NCBI GenBank assembly: GCA_947331495.1
Contig: CAMZOI010000001.1
Span: forward strand, 1,054,001-1,118,000
Direction of reading: 5' to 3'
DNA from: Erythrobacteraceae bacterium Alg239-R51
GTDB lineage: Bacteria; Pseudomonadota; Alphaproteobacteria; Sphingomonadales; Sphingomonadaceae
DNA: 64,000 nt
Shown here: positions 38,078 to 46,669 of the stretch, in pieces
Position numbering within the stretch: position 1 is the first letter of the stretch
Layout of the letters: every line of letters begins with the position of its first letter
Notes under the pieces: generated by a model
What the model saw: the letters and a program-made list of their open reading frames with translations, nothing else
What the model was told of the DNA's origin: nothing
Databases searched by the model: none
Position numbers and translations under genes: made by a program

Positions 38078-38983
38078 TTGTCGAACTCTAACAGGGCGCG
38101 GGTGGCCCTGCTCGATCTCGTCTACAACCCGGTTTCGGGGAGTTTCCGCAAGCGTCGGCTCGAGGCGATTGCCAAGGCGCTGGAAGACGAAGGGTTTCAG
38201 GTACGCCTTCTGCCGACCGAAGCGGAAGGCGTGCGACTTCCGCAGGATGCCGACTGCGTCTGCGTTCACGGCGGCGATGGTACGTTGCGTGACGTCGTAC
38301 AGGCGCTCGGCTCCCGGGCTTCGGATGTGCCACTGTGCATTGCGCCCTCGGGCACGATCAACCTGGTCGCGACGGAGCTCGGATATGCCAGGAAAGCGGC
38401 GGTCTTTGCTCGTGAATTGAAGGAAGCCTGGGAACGCGGACCCGAAACCTGGGTATCGGCTCCGCTCTACAAGCTGGGCGATATGCCGATCGTCGCCTGC
38501 GTCAGCATCGGGCCGGACAGTCATGCCGTCGCGCGCGTTTCTGACGCTTTGAAGAAACGTATCGGCCGATATGCCTATGTCGTCGCACTGCTGGACCAAA
38601 TGCGCGACTGGCCGCGCGATACCATGACCGTGCGCGGCGAGCTCGACAACGGATCGCGGTTCGAATGCGAGGCACAGGCGGCTATCGCCTCCCACGGCGC
38701 ATTCTTTGCCGGACCGTTTCGTTTGAGCAGAAGAGCCGCACTCCATGCCGATTCCGTGGAACTGGTAACGGTCGCCCGATCCACGCGTATCGGCACTGTT
38801 CTTCTCAGCCTGTTTGCCATACTGGGCCTGCCGGTTGGCAAACTATCCGGCGTCGAAGTCCGCTCCGTCAAAAGGGTCGAATTCGACCGTTGCGTCACCC
38901 CCGTCCAGGTGGACGGCGACCACATTCCCGACTGCGCCTATGCCATCGCCCCGAGCGGGATGACTCTGCGATACGTGGTATGA
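38078..38983 (+). CDS. Diacylglycerol kinase family lipid kinase
   Basis: The 301-residue protein belongs to the DAGK/NAD-kinase-like fold of YegS/DgkB type. The nucleotide-binding motif GGDGTLRDVV lies at about 65-74, preceded by LVYNPVSGSFRKRR and followed by CIAPSGTINLVATELG. Such enzymes phosphorylate diacylglycerol, ceramide or related lipids; which lipid is used here is unknown. The start is uncertain: a TTG at 38078 or a GTG at 38102, the latter with AGGG upstream. It converges on purC with one base between the stops. Confidence 0.85.
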   Translation: MSNSNRARVALLDLVYNPVSGSFRKRRLEAIAKALEDEGFQVRLLPTEAEGVRLPQDADCVCVHGGDGTLRDVVQALGSRASDVPLCIAPSGTINLVATELGYARKAAVFARELKEAWERGPETWVSAPLYKLGDMPIVACVSIGPDSHAVARVSDALKKRIGRYAYVVALLDQMRDWPRDTMTVRGELDNGSRFECEAQAAIASHGAFFAGPFRLSRRAALHADSVELVTVARSTRIGTVLLSLFAILGLPVGKLSGVEVRSVKRVEFDRCVTPVQVDGDHIPDCAYAIAPSGMTLRYVV

Positions 38984-38984
38984 A

Positions 38985-39788
38985 CTATTTCTTCGGCTTG
39001 ACCGGATTGCGCAGGCGACCCCGGTGGGCGTTCATGTCCAGGACGTCACCCGGGCCATTGTCTTCGTTCTGCAGCAGACCAAGGCGGCGCGCGACTTCGC
39101 GGTAGGCTTCTTCCTCGCCCCCGAGATCGCGGCGGAACCGGTCCTTGTCGAGTTTCTCGCCAGTGTTGAAATCCCACAACCGGCACCCGTCCGGGCTGAT
39201 CTCGTCGGCGAGAATCACGCGGCTGAAGTCGCCGTCCCAGATCCGGCCGAACTCCAGCTTGAAGTCGACCAGACGAATATCGATCGCGCTGAACAGCCCA
39301 CAGAGAAAATCGTTGATGCGGATCGCCATGCTGGACATGTCCTGCATTTCTTCATGGCTGCACCAGTTGAAGCAGGCGATTTCCTCTTCTGACACCTTCG
39401 GGTCTCCGAGGCTATCGTCCTTCAGGCAATATTCGATCAGCGTATGCGGCAACATCTCGCCTTCTTCGATGCCGAGACGTTTCGCCAGCGTGCCCGCGGC
39501 AACGTTGCGCACGACGACTTCGAGGGGAATGATCTCGACCTGCCGTACCAATTGCTCGCGCATGTTGAGGCGCCGGATGAAGTGCGTTGGAATGCCGATA
39601 TGCGACAGACGCGTGAACACGTACTCGCTGATGCGGTTGTTGATCACGCCCTTGCCGTTGATGGTGCCCTTCTTCTGGGCGTTGAAGGCGGTGGCATCAT
39701 CCTTGAAATACTGGATAATCGTGCCCGGTTCCGGTCCTTCGTAAAGGATCTTGGCCTTGCCTTCGTAGATCTGGCGCCGACGTGCCAT
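38985..39788 (-). CDS. purC: Phosphoribosylaminoimidazole-succinocarboxamide synthase
   Basis: SAICAR synthetase joins aspartate to CAIR in purine synthesis. The 267-residue protein has [17 protein letters not shown] at the N-terminus, KDDATAFN, the phosphate-binding [11 protein letters not shown] and IPLEVVVRN, and the DFKLEFG...[14 protein letters not shown] block (in two parts) near the end. The ATG at 39788 follows AAGGAAG and gives the usual family length. purS and purQ lie downstream on the same strand after an unrelated M16 gene. Confidence 0.96.
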   Translation of the reverse strand: MARRRQIYEGKAKILYEGPEPGTIIQYFKDDATAFNAQKKGTINGKGVINNRISEYVFTRLSHIGIPTHFIRRLNMREQLVRQVEIIPLEVVVRNVAAGTLAKRLGIEEGEMLPHTLIEYCLKDDSLGDPKVSEEEIACFNWCSHEEMQDMSSMAIRINDFLCGLFSAIDIRLVDFKLEFGRIWDGDFSRVILADEISPDGCRLWDFNTGEKLDKDRFRRDLGGEEEAYREVARRLGLLQNEDNGPGDVLDMNAHRGRLRNPVKPKK

Positions 39789-40040
39789 GCGGTCTTCCTT
39801 CGCGCTTGAAAAGCCTGCGCCCCGGCAGCTCGACCAACTGGTGATCGCGGCTACCGGGGCGTTGCGGGGTGTCTTTACAGAGAAAGCGATCAATACGCAA
39901 TCAGGAGGGGGTGAGCCCAAGCGCGGATCGAGATCGCGCCGCAGACCACCTCATCTTTTCCCGTGGGTAATTCCCTTGAACGAATAGTTTGCCACCCTCT
40001 GACGGATCGCAGCCAGTGCTCTGCGGCCCGGTCAACTCCC
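39789..40040. other. 252-bp intergenic region between wrbA and purC
   Basis: No coding sequence is supported in either strand. The region must hold the purC promoter on the minus strand, but no box with a clear match to a known regulator is seen. No riboswitch-like structure was recognised. It has ordinary GC content. Confidence 0.6.
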
Positions 40041-40643
40041 TCAGGCCGCCAGCTTAGCCGCCGTCTGCGCCACGCGCTTGCCGAGATACCGTGCGCCCTC
40101 CAGTTCGGTTTCGCTTGGTTGGCGAGACCCATCGCCCCCGGCAATCGTGGTAGCCCCGTAAGGCGCGCCGCCTTTGACCTCGTCTACCCCCATCTGGCCC
40201 TGGAAGCCATAGTCAAGCCCGACGACGGTCATGCCCATATGCAGCAGATTGTTGAGAATCGACCACAGCGTTGTCTCCTGCCCGCCGTGCTGACTGGCGG
40301 TGGAGGTGAACGCCGCGCCGACTTTGCCGACCAGCGATCCCTTCTGCCACAATCCGCCCGTCTGATCCCAGAAGCTGGCCATCTGGCTGCTCATTCGCCC
40401 GTAACGGGTTGGCGAGCCGACGACGATGCCGTCATATTCGGTCAGTTCGTCGGGGCCACCGATGCAGGTATGCCCCTCCATCTTCTGGAATCCAGCGCTG
40501 TCGACCACCTCCTGGGGCGCGGTTTCGGGCACATGACGGACAACCGCTTCGGCCCCCCCGTCGCGCACGCCTGCGGCAATGGCCTCGGCCATTTTCGCAG
40601 TGTGGCCATAAGAAGAATAGTAGAGCACGAGAATACGGGTCAT
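40041..40643 (-). CDS. wrbA: NAD(P)H:quinone oxidoreductase, WrbA type
   Basis: The 200-residue flavodoxin-like protein reduces quinones by two electrons, which avoids radical formation. FMN-binding loops are visible as [14 protein letters not shown] (about 7-20), [20 protein letters not shown] (about 74-93) and [15 protein letters not shown] (about 111-125), all typical of WrbA. The ATG at 40643 is chosen over one four codons earlier because the flavodoxin strand starts there. It stands alone, with the tRNA-Phe gene 124 bases upstream on the same strand. Confidence 0.94.
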   Translation of the reverse strand: MTRILVLYYSSYGHTAKMAEAIAAGVRDGGAEAVVRHVPETAPQEVVDSAGFQKMEGHTCIGGPDELTEYDGIVVGSPTRYGRMSSQMASFWDQTGGLWQKGSLVGKVGAAFTSTASQHGGQETTLWSILNNLLHMGMTVVGLDYGFQGQMGVDEVKGGAPYGATTIAGGDGSRQPSETELEGARYLGKRVAQTAAKLAA

Positions 40644-40766
40644 AGAAGTCTCCAAAGAACTGGGTTCACCCGCTCAATGGCCGCCCGGCATTGGTCGTTC
40701 CTTGCAAGCGCAGCGCAACTCACCCCTTGGCCTAGGTCGTTGTTGCCGAAACGCTGGAAAAATTGT

Positions 40767-40840
40767 GGTGCCCAGGGGCGGAGTCGAACCACCGACACGA
40801 CGATTTTCAGTCGTCTGCTCTACCACTGAGCTACCCGGGC
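40767..40840 (-). tRNA. tRNA-Phe (anticodon GAA)
   Basis: Read on the minus strand the gene begins GCCCGGGTAGCTCAGTGG and ends CCTGGGCACCA, with CCA encoded. The anticodon loop CTGAAAA gives GAA, which reads the phenylalanine codons. The acceptor stem pairs over seven bases with one G-U, and the T-arm has GGTTCGACTCC. It lies between yacG and wrbA. Confidence 0.97.
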
Positions 40841-40927
40841 ATCATGCTCTGGACGAAGAGGCTTCGCGGCCCTGCGAGCAATGAGAGCGCGCCTATGGCG
40901 AACGCGCCTTTGCTTGGCAAGAGGTAA

Positions 40928-41116
40928 TTAGTCTTCAGAGCCGCCCGTGACCTCTGCCGCGATCTCTTCGGGCAGGGCGGCCCGGCCAGCGACGCTGTAG
41001 CCGTCACCGAACCATCGCGAAAGATCGCGGTCTCGGCAGCGGGTCGAACAGAAAGGGGAGTGTTCCTGGCTTCGCGGTTTCCTGCACATCGGGCAGGTCC
41101 TGGTGCTAATGCTCAT
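40928..41116 (-). CDS. yacG: DNA gyrase inhibitor YacG
   Basis: The 62-residue zinc protein has the four cysteines of YacG: CPMC near residue 8 and CSTRC near residue 24, followed by RDRDLSRWFGDGYSV. YacG binds gyrase and blocks its DNA binding. The ATG at 41116 gives the usual size; sequence further upstream mirrors the RNase gene. Its start overlaps the stop of the short RNase E/G gene by 11 bases, so it is part of the infA-maf-RNase-yacG set. Confidence 0.93.
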   Translation of the reverse strand: MSISTRTCPMCRKPRSQEHSPFCSTRCRDRDLSRWFGDGYSVAGRAALPEEIAAEVTGGSED

Positions 41117-42077
41117 GCGGTATGATCTGGGCCGCAGCAGCTTCGATGGCAAGTCCCGGAGAAGTATCGACACGGGTTGGTCGGCCGGTTCGGCGAACAA
41201 GCTCATCAAGCCATGCGGGTTGCAGCTTGGCCTTCAACGCAGGATGGACTGTCAGCAAAGTCACGCCCGGCCCTTCTGGCAGTTCCCCGCGACGAACTGC
41301 CATGCGTGCCGCTGCCTCGGCGCGCGAATTGGCAAAGCGATGCAGCAGCGACGGGCCTTCGAGGCGGGCCACAATCTGCACGAAACCGAAGCCGTTCATT
41401 GCCGTCCTCTCATGCGGCCAATCGGCAAGCGCCCTCTGCAAAGCGGTATCGACGGCCTTGCGGTCCGCTTTTCTCTCGAGCGTGGGAAAATCGATGCCGA
41501 TTGATCCGCCAACGTCGAACAGGCGAAGCCAGCGGGCGATCGCTGGCACTGCGGCTAACGCGAGCTCACGCGGCTGCAAATCGCCGTCGATGTCGATTAG
41601 GGTCATCGCTGGCGTAACATTGAACAACAAAGATCCACTTGCGAAACCGATCTGCCCGTCGCTAGCCGCGCTCCAGATTTCGTCCCACATTCCCGTTGGA
41701 AAGCGACGAACTTGGGTTGCCTCGTGAAACACCTGTCCGGAGGTGACCGCGCTGTCGCAGACGCGGCCCTGAGCCTGCTTCAAGCGCCCCCGTTCCGCGA
41801 TGGGTGCGCGAGTGACGACGAGTTGTATGTCCTGCCCCTCGGTAAGGCCGGGCGGCAGGTGATCGACGAGTATTTCTTTCGTATCCGGCGCGATCGCGAT
41901 CCCGCGCGCCGTACCGGTCCGCTTCGAGGCGAGCCGGGCCGTTACGATTTCACCAGCGCGCAACTCGCCATGCCATAACATCTTCGCCGCTATGGGTTCG
42001 CCGTTTTCGATCAACAATGCGCGGTCTTCGCCGATGCCGCGTTCGACCATCCAGCCCGACGCATTCGTGTCAGACAA
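41106..42077 (-). CDS. Short ribonuclease E/G family protein
   Basis: The 323-residue protein covers only the core of an RNase E/G enzyme. The two magnesium-binding aspartates are recognisable: Asp162 in TLIDIDGDL (E. coli Asp303 region) and Asp196 in GGSIGIDFPTL (Asp346 region). The N-terminal S1 domain is weak or missing, and the zinc-link cysteines that follow in RNase E are absent, so the protein is much shorter than RNase G. It overlaps maf by eight bases at its start and yacG by 11 bases at its end. Confidence 0.85.
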   Translation of the reverse strand: MSDTNASGWMVERGIGEDRALLIENGEPIAAKMLWHGELRAGEIVTARLASKRTGTARGIAIAPDTKEILVDHLPPGLTEGQDIQLVVTRAPIAERGRLKQAQGRVCDSAVTSGQVFHEATQVRRFPTGMWDEIWSAASDGQIGFASGSLLFNVTPAMTLIDIDGDLQPRELALAAVPAIARWLRLFDVGGSIGIDFPTLERKADRKAVDTALQRALADWPHERTAMNGFGFVQIVARLEGPSLLHRFANSRAEAAARMAVRRGELPEGPGVTLLTVHPALKAKLQPAWLDELVRRTGRPTRVDTSPGLAIEAAAAQIIPHEH

Positions 42078-42645
42078 GGTCGAATCCGGCGGCTTTTAGC
42101 AGCACGCGGGTCTCGTAAAGCGGCAGACCGACCACGCCCGAATGGCTACCCTGAATGCGCTTTATCAACCCTTCGGCAATTCCCTGTATGGCATAGCCAC
42201 CGGCTTTGCCCTCCCATTCGCCGCTGGCGATATACGCGTCGATTTCCTTCGGCTCGAGCCGCTTGAACATCACGATGGTCTCGCTCAGTCGTCCGCGTAT
42301 TGTGCCATCGGGTGCGCGAAGCGCGATGGCGGAATGCACGCGGTGGCGACGGCCTGAAAGCAAAGCGAGACAGTTCTGCGCCGTTTCTGCATTATCGGCT
42401 TTCGGCAGGATACGGCGTCCGGCGGAAACGACAGTGTCACCGGCAAGTACAAAACTGCCGTCGGAGGCTGCCGCCTCGGCCTTTTCGCGCGCCATGCGCA
42501 AAGCGTATTCGCGCGGCAGTTCGCCCTTGCCGGGCGTTTCGTCGATATCGGTGGGGACGACCGTATCGGGCACCAGCCCCAACCGCGCGAGGAGTTCATG
42601 CCTGCGGGGACTGGCCGATGCTAGGATCAAGGTGGGCTGGCCCAC
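42070..42645 (-). CDS. maf: Maf family nucleoside triphosphate pyrophosphatase
   Basis: The 191-residue protein hydrolyses non-standard or selected nucleoside triphosphates and may affect division. The signature LILASASPRRHELLARLG lies at the N-terminus, followed by VLAGDTVVSAGRRILPKA and GKAGGYAIQGIAEGLI. The start is a GTG at 42645, the only start that keeps the SASPRR loop intact. It begins six bases after the infA stop and its own stop overlaps the RNase gene, so translation is coupled along this set. Confidence 0.94.
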   Translation of the reverse strand: MGQPTLILASASPRRHELLARLGLVPDTVVPTDIDETPGKGELPREYALRMAREKAEAAASDGSFVLAGDTVVSAGRRILPKADNAETAQNCLALLSGRRHRVHSAIALRAPDGTIRGRLSETIVMFKRLEPKEIDAYIASGEWEGKAGGYAIQGIAEGLIKRIQGSHSGVVGLPLYETRVLLKAAGFDLV

Positions 42646-42651
42646 GCGGGC

Positions 42652-42909
42652 TTACTGCGGGCCGGGGCCCTGGCCAGGCCCGCCGCGTCCGGGCATGAAG
42701 CGATAGGTGATGCGCGCCTTGGTCAGATCGTAAGGCGTCAATTCGCATAGCACCTCGTCGCCGACCAGCACGCGGATGCGGTTCTTGCGCATCTTTCCAG
42801 CGGTATGTCCAAGCACCTCGTGGCCATTCTCGAGCTCGACGCGGAACATGGCATTGGGCAGCAGCTCTACCACCTTGCCGCGCATTTCGAGAAGTTCTTC
42901 CTTGGCCAT
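42652..42909 (-). CDS. infA: Translation initiation factor IF-1
   Basis: IF-1 sits in the ribosomal A site during initiation. The first 72 residues are nearly invariant: [20 protein letters not shown], then [32 protein letters not shown] and [10 protein letters not shown]. The protein is 85 residues long because of a glycine- and proline-rich tail, [13 protein letters not shown]. The ATG at 42909 is the conserved start. It is the first gene of the minus-strand set infA, maf, RNase E/G and yacG, and lies 200 bases from the divergent TonB receptor. Confidence 0.97.
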   Translation of the reverse strand: MAKEELLEMRGKVVELLPNAMFRVELENGHEVLGHTAGKMRKNRIRVLVGDEVLCELTPYDLTKARITYRFMPGRGGPGQGPGPQ

Positions 42910-43109
42910 CCGTGTCCTGATTCCGTGTTGTTGGTCGATTGGTGTCGCGCGCCCATAGCGGCACGCGTGACAAAAGGAAAGTGGCGCGCATTCACCCCCA
43001 CGCAAGTCTTCTGCGACCAATTAAGATGCAAAGCCATGTTGGGCTCGCTTCCGCTATCGGCAAAAACGGTCGCAACAGGAGGAGTTCGAAACACCAATCA
43101 GGAACTCGT

Positions 43110-45866
43110 GTGACCCCTCGTCTTCTTCTCGGCACATCAGCCCTCGCTCTCGCGCTTGGCCCGTCATTGCCTGTCGCTGTCGCTGCCCAGGAGAACGGAG
43201 CGGAGCAGGTCGTTGCCGAGACCCGGTCCGATGAAGACGCACCGGTCGAACCCTCCATTGATCTGCCTGCGGCCGGAGAAACGATCGTCGTTCAGGGAAC
43301 GCGGTTAAAGGGCCAACTCATCATCGATCAGCCGCCTATCGCCGAATTCGACGAGGAAGACATTGCCGCGTTCGGTGCAAGTTCGATCGAAGAAATCATT
43401 GCCGCGATCGAGCCGACTACCAGCAGCGGCGCGCGTGGCGGACGGGGCGGGGGGCGACCGGTCTTCCTGATAAACGGTATCCGGGTATCCGGTTGGCGCG
43501 AATTTCGTTCCTATCCGCCTGAAGCGGTTGCCAAGATCGAGGTCTTTCCCGAGGAAGTAGCGCAACGTTTCGGCTATTCGGCCGACCAGCGCGTGGTAAA
43601 CATTATCCTCCAGCCCAATTTCCAGAGTGTCACTGCCGAAGTCGAATACGAACAGCCCGATCGCGGGGGATACTCGCGCACGGAGCAGGAACTGACCTAT
43701 CTGCGCATTGGCGAAACCGGGCGACTGAATTTCAATTTCGAAGTCGAGGACGGCAGTCTGCTGACCGAGGCGGAGCGCGGGCTCACCGTGGCAGGCGCGC
43801 CGGGCGAAGCTGCCTTCCGCAGTCTGGTACCCGATACGTTAAGTATCGAGGCGACCGCCAATTACGCCCGTGCATTCATCGATACTGGAACTTCGCTCAG
43901 TTTCAACGGAACCTATGAGCGCGACGAAGCGCGAAGCCTGTCCGGCCTTTCCGACGACGGGTCGGTCGGTCTTGAGAGACGCAGCGAAACGGACACCTAT
44001 TCGATCGGTGGCTCAGCCAACCAGCCTTTTGGCGGTTGGAATGCAACCTACACGCTCGACGCGGTCCGCGCCCTCAGCCGTACCGAGATCGATCAGCGCG
44101 ACGGAACTGGTTTCGACAGCGCGCGCAGTCGTACTTGGACAATCGCCAATGATGTTCTCCTGCGCGGCGGCCTGCTGGAGCTTCCGGCAGGTGAAGTGAC
44201 GACGTCATTCGATCTCGGGCTGGACTGGAAGCAGATCGATAGCGAGGACACGCGCTCCGCCAGCGATCTGTCCCTCACGCGGCGGCGACTGAACGGGGGC
44301 GTCAATCTTGCCATACCCGTGGCCGAACGGGGCGGTGCGTGGGGCGCGATCGGTGATATCAGCGTCAACGTCAACGCGGGCGCGGAAGACCTTTCCGACT
44401 TCGGATTCCTTACGAACTGGAGCGCCGGGGTAAACTGGTCGCCCTTCGACAATCTCAACCTGAGCGTGAACCGGATCGAACGTGAAGTTGCGCCAAGCCT
44501 GACCAATCTCGGCAGCCCGCGAGTCGACGAATTCAACGTACCGGTGTTCGATTATAACAGCGGATCGACCGAGTTGGTCACGCTGGTCACCGGCGGCAAT
44601 CCGGATCTGCTTGCAGAGGACCAGTCCGACTGGAAATTCAGTGCCAACTGGGAACTTCCATTCTGGGATAATGCGCGGTTGCAGGCCGATTACGGCATCA
44701 ACCGTTCGCGCAACGTCACATCCACGCCGGGGTTCAGTGCGGCTTTCGAACAGGCTTTCCCCGATCGCGTGGCACGCGGTGACGACGGAGAGCTTCTGGC
44801 CATCGACCGGCGACCGATAACACTGTTCCAGACCCGCAGCAGAATTCTTTCCTTCGGATTCAACGCGCGCGGCCAGATCGGTCCGGAACCGGAACGGGCA
44901 CCGCGCGGCGGACGCGGCACAGGACAGGCACAACCGAGGGGTGATACTTCGCGCGAAGCGTTCGATCCTGCGCGGATGGAGAAGACCCGCGCAGCCCTAT
45001 GCCAGGCGCCGGAAGGGGAGATGCCGGATATCCTGGTCATACCAGAACCGTTTCGCGCGCGTCTTCTTGACGAGAACGGCAATCCCGACCCCGCGAAGAT
45101 CGCCGCTGCCCGCGAACGGTTCTGTGGCGCGGACGCCGGACAACGATCCGAACGTTTCGCCGCCATGCGTCGGGCGATCTGTGCCGATCCGCCAAACTTC
45201 GACGGCCTGCCCGAAGAGATGCTGGCCCGGTTGCGCGGCGAGGACGGTGAGATCGATCCGGAACGGCTACGCGCGGTGCGCGAGAGGATTTGCTCGACCG
45301 GCAGCTCGCAGCCGGAGCCAGAAGGCCGGGCAGGTGGCGGTCGACAAGGCAGCGGCAATCCCTTTGCCCGGGGTGATGACGGGGATACCCGTCCGCGCTA
45401 CTTCTTCAGCCTGAACCATAATATCGCCCTCCAGAACGAGGTTCTGCTTTCACGGAACGGACCGCTGTTCGACCAGCTCGATGGCGAAGTCTTGAGCGGT
45501 GCAGCCATTCCCGAAAACACCAGCCGTGTGGAGGGTGGGATATTCTGGCAAGGCTATGGTCTGCGACTGTCCGGCAGTTACATTGGCGAGGCGGTGATAA
45601 GGGGCGACGATACGCTTGGTTCGAGCGATCTCTTCTTTGGCGACCTTGCCACGTTCGACGTGCGCCTGTTCGCCGATCTGGGCGAAGTGCTCGAGAAGAA
45701 CGAGGGGTGGCTCGATGGGCTGCGTTTGTCGTTGGTCGCCGACAACCTGTTCGACGCTCGCCGAAACGTGATGGATGAAGACGGCAACACGCCCGATGCC
45801 TACGCCCCGTTCCGGATCGATCCCACGGGACGCTACCTTGGCATTGACGTCAGAAAGTCGTTTTGA
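43110..45866 (+). CDS. TonB-dependent receptor with cysteine-containing repeat insert
   Basis: The 918-residue outer-membrane receptor has a signal peptide (LLLGTSALALALGPSLPVAVA), a plug domain (VFLINGIRVSGWREFRSYPP, then IEVFPEEVAQRFG) and a beta barrel ending GRYLGIDVRKSF, with the C-terminal phenylalanine. Between about 44950 and 45310 a hydrophilic insert of about 120 residues carries four related segments, each with RAALC, RERFC, RRAIC or RERIC. The insert probably lies in an extracellular loop. The GTG at 43110 follows AGGA and begins the signal peptide. The substrate is unknown. Confidence 0.88.
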   Translation: MTPRLLLGTSALALALGPSLPVAVAAQENGAEQVVAETRSDEDAPVEPSIDLPAAGETIVVQGTRLKGQLIIDQPPIAEFDEEDIAAFGASSIEEIIAAIEPTTSSGARGGRGGGRPVFLINGIRVSGWREFRSYPPEAVAKIEVFPEEVAQRFGYSADQRVVNIILQPNFQSVTAEVEYEQPDRGGYSRTEQELTYLRIGETGRLNFNFEVEDGSLLTEAERGLTVAGAPGEAAFRSLVPDTLSIEATANYARAFIDTGTSLSFNGTYERDEARSLSGLSDDGSVGLERRSETDTYSIGGSANQPFGGWNATYTLDAVRALSRTEIDQRDGTGFDSARSRTWTIANDVLLRGGLLELPAGEVTTSFDLGLDWKQIDSEDTRSASDLSLTRRRLNGGVNLAIPVAERGGAWGAIGDISVNVNAGAEDLSDFGFLTNWSAGVNWSPFDNLNLSVNRIEREVAPSLTNLGSPRVDEFNVPVFDYNSGSTELVTLVTGGNPDLLAEDQSDWKFSANWELPFWDNARLQADYGINRSRNVTSTPGFSAAFEQAFPDRVARGDDGELLAIDRRPITLFQTRSRILSFGFNARGQIGPEPERAPRGGRGTGQAQPRGDTSREAFDPARMEKTRAALCQAPEGEMPDILVIPEPFRARLLDENGNPDPAKIAAARERFCGADAGQRSERFAAMRRAICADPPNFDGLPEEMLARLRGEDGEIDPERLRAVRERICSTGSSQPEPEGRAGGGRQGSGNPFARGDDGDTRPRYFFSLNHNIALQNEVLLSRNGPLFDQLDGEVLSGAAIPENTSRVEGGIFWQGYGLRLSGSYIGEAVIRGDDTLGSSDLFFGDLATFDVRLFADLGEVLEKNEGWLDGLRLSLVADNLFDARRNVMDEDGNTPDAYAPFRIDPTGRYLGIDVRKSF

Positions 45867-45868
45867 AC

Positions 45869-46669
45869 CTAGTGCAGCGAGCGCTTGGGGAAGAACAGCC
45901 CGGCCAGCCCGCGCGGCTGGAAAGGCGACCATTCCCCTTCGGTCTGTGCCAACCGATCGGCGATCGCGTAGACCGCAGCGGGGTTCACGCCGAGCCCGCA
46001 ATGGCTCGCGACAACCTCGATGTTCTCGCAGTCTTCGCGCCTGCCGTCCTGCACCGAGCCGCGCCAGTGGACAACGCCGTCGGCGCGCGTAAGGATCGAG
46101 GTCGTCGGGACAGGCGGAGCTTCCCCGAGTTGACGGAAATTCCCATTTCGCATCGGTTCCGGCTCGTTGCCATTCAGAAGTTCGAACAGCCGCGCGGCAT
46201 TCGTATGGTTGCGGTCGTCGCTGATCGGGGAGCCGAGACTCACGACCAGCCGGACCTTTTCCGGAGCAAGCTTCGCCAGTTCGCGCGCGAATACTCCGCC
46301 AAGGCTCCAGCCGACAATGCTGACCGGGCGTCCCGTGCGTTCATGCATGTCATCCAGGCATGTCATCATCGCTTCGATACGAGCATTGTCGACCCGGACG
46401 TTGCGGCCGAGGTTCCATCCTGCACACTGATATCCGAGATCGCATAGCAGTTTGCGTAAGGGCCTCGTCGAGTAATCCGAGGCCATGAAACCCGGCAATA
46501 CCAGCACGCCATGTCCATCGCCCCTGGGCAGCATCCCCATCAACGGACGCAGCGCATAGAAGCTCGCAAGTTCGCCCATCGCCCTACTCGGCTCGGTGAG
46601 GGTGAGCAGGCGGCTGGGTGGATGCGCCGGACGTGAGGTTTGGTGGGTTTCGGCAGTAGCAGTCGGCAT
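45869..46669 (-). CDS. Alpha/beta hydrolase coupled to the WS/DGAT gene
   Basis: The 266-residue protein has an alpha/beta hydrolase fold with the nucleophile elbow GWSLGG (about 119-124) and VLVLPGFMASDYSTRPLRKL at the oxyanion-hole strand. The acid lies in ILTRADGVVHWRG and the histidine in VVASHCGLGVNPA. It is probably a lipase or esterase. The ATG overlaps the stop of the upstream wax-ester synthase gene (TAATG), so the two are co-translated. It converges on the TonB receptor gene with two bases between them. Confidence 0.85.
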   Translation of the reverse strand: MPTATAETHQTSRPAHPPSRLLTLTEPSRAMGELASFYALRPLMGMLPRGDGHGVLVLPGFMASDYSTRPLRKLLCDLGYQCAGWNLGRNVRVDNARIEAMMTCLDDMHERTGRPVSIVGWSLGGVFARELAKLAPEKVRLVVSLGSPISDDRNHTNAARLFELLNGNEPEPMRNGNFRQLGEAPPVPTTSILTRADGVVHWRGSVQDGRREDCENIEVVASHCGLGVNPAAVYAIADRLAQTEGEWSPFQPRGLAGLFFPKRSLH

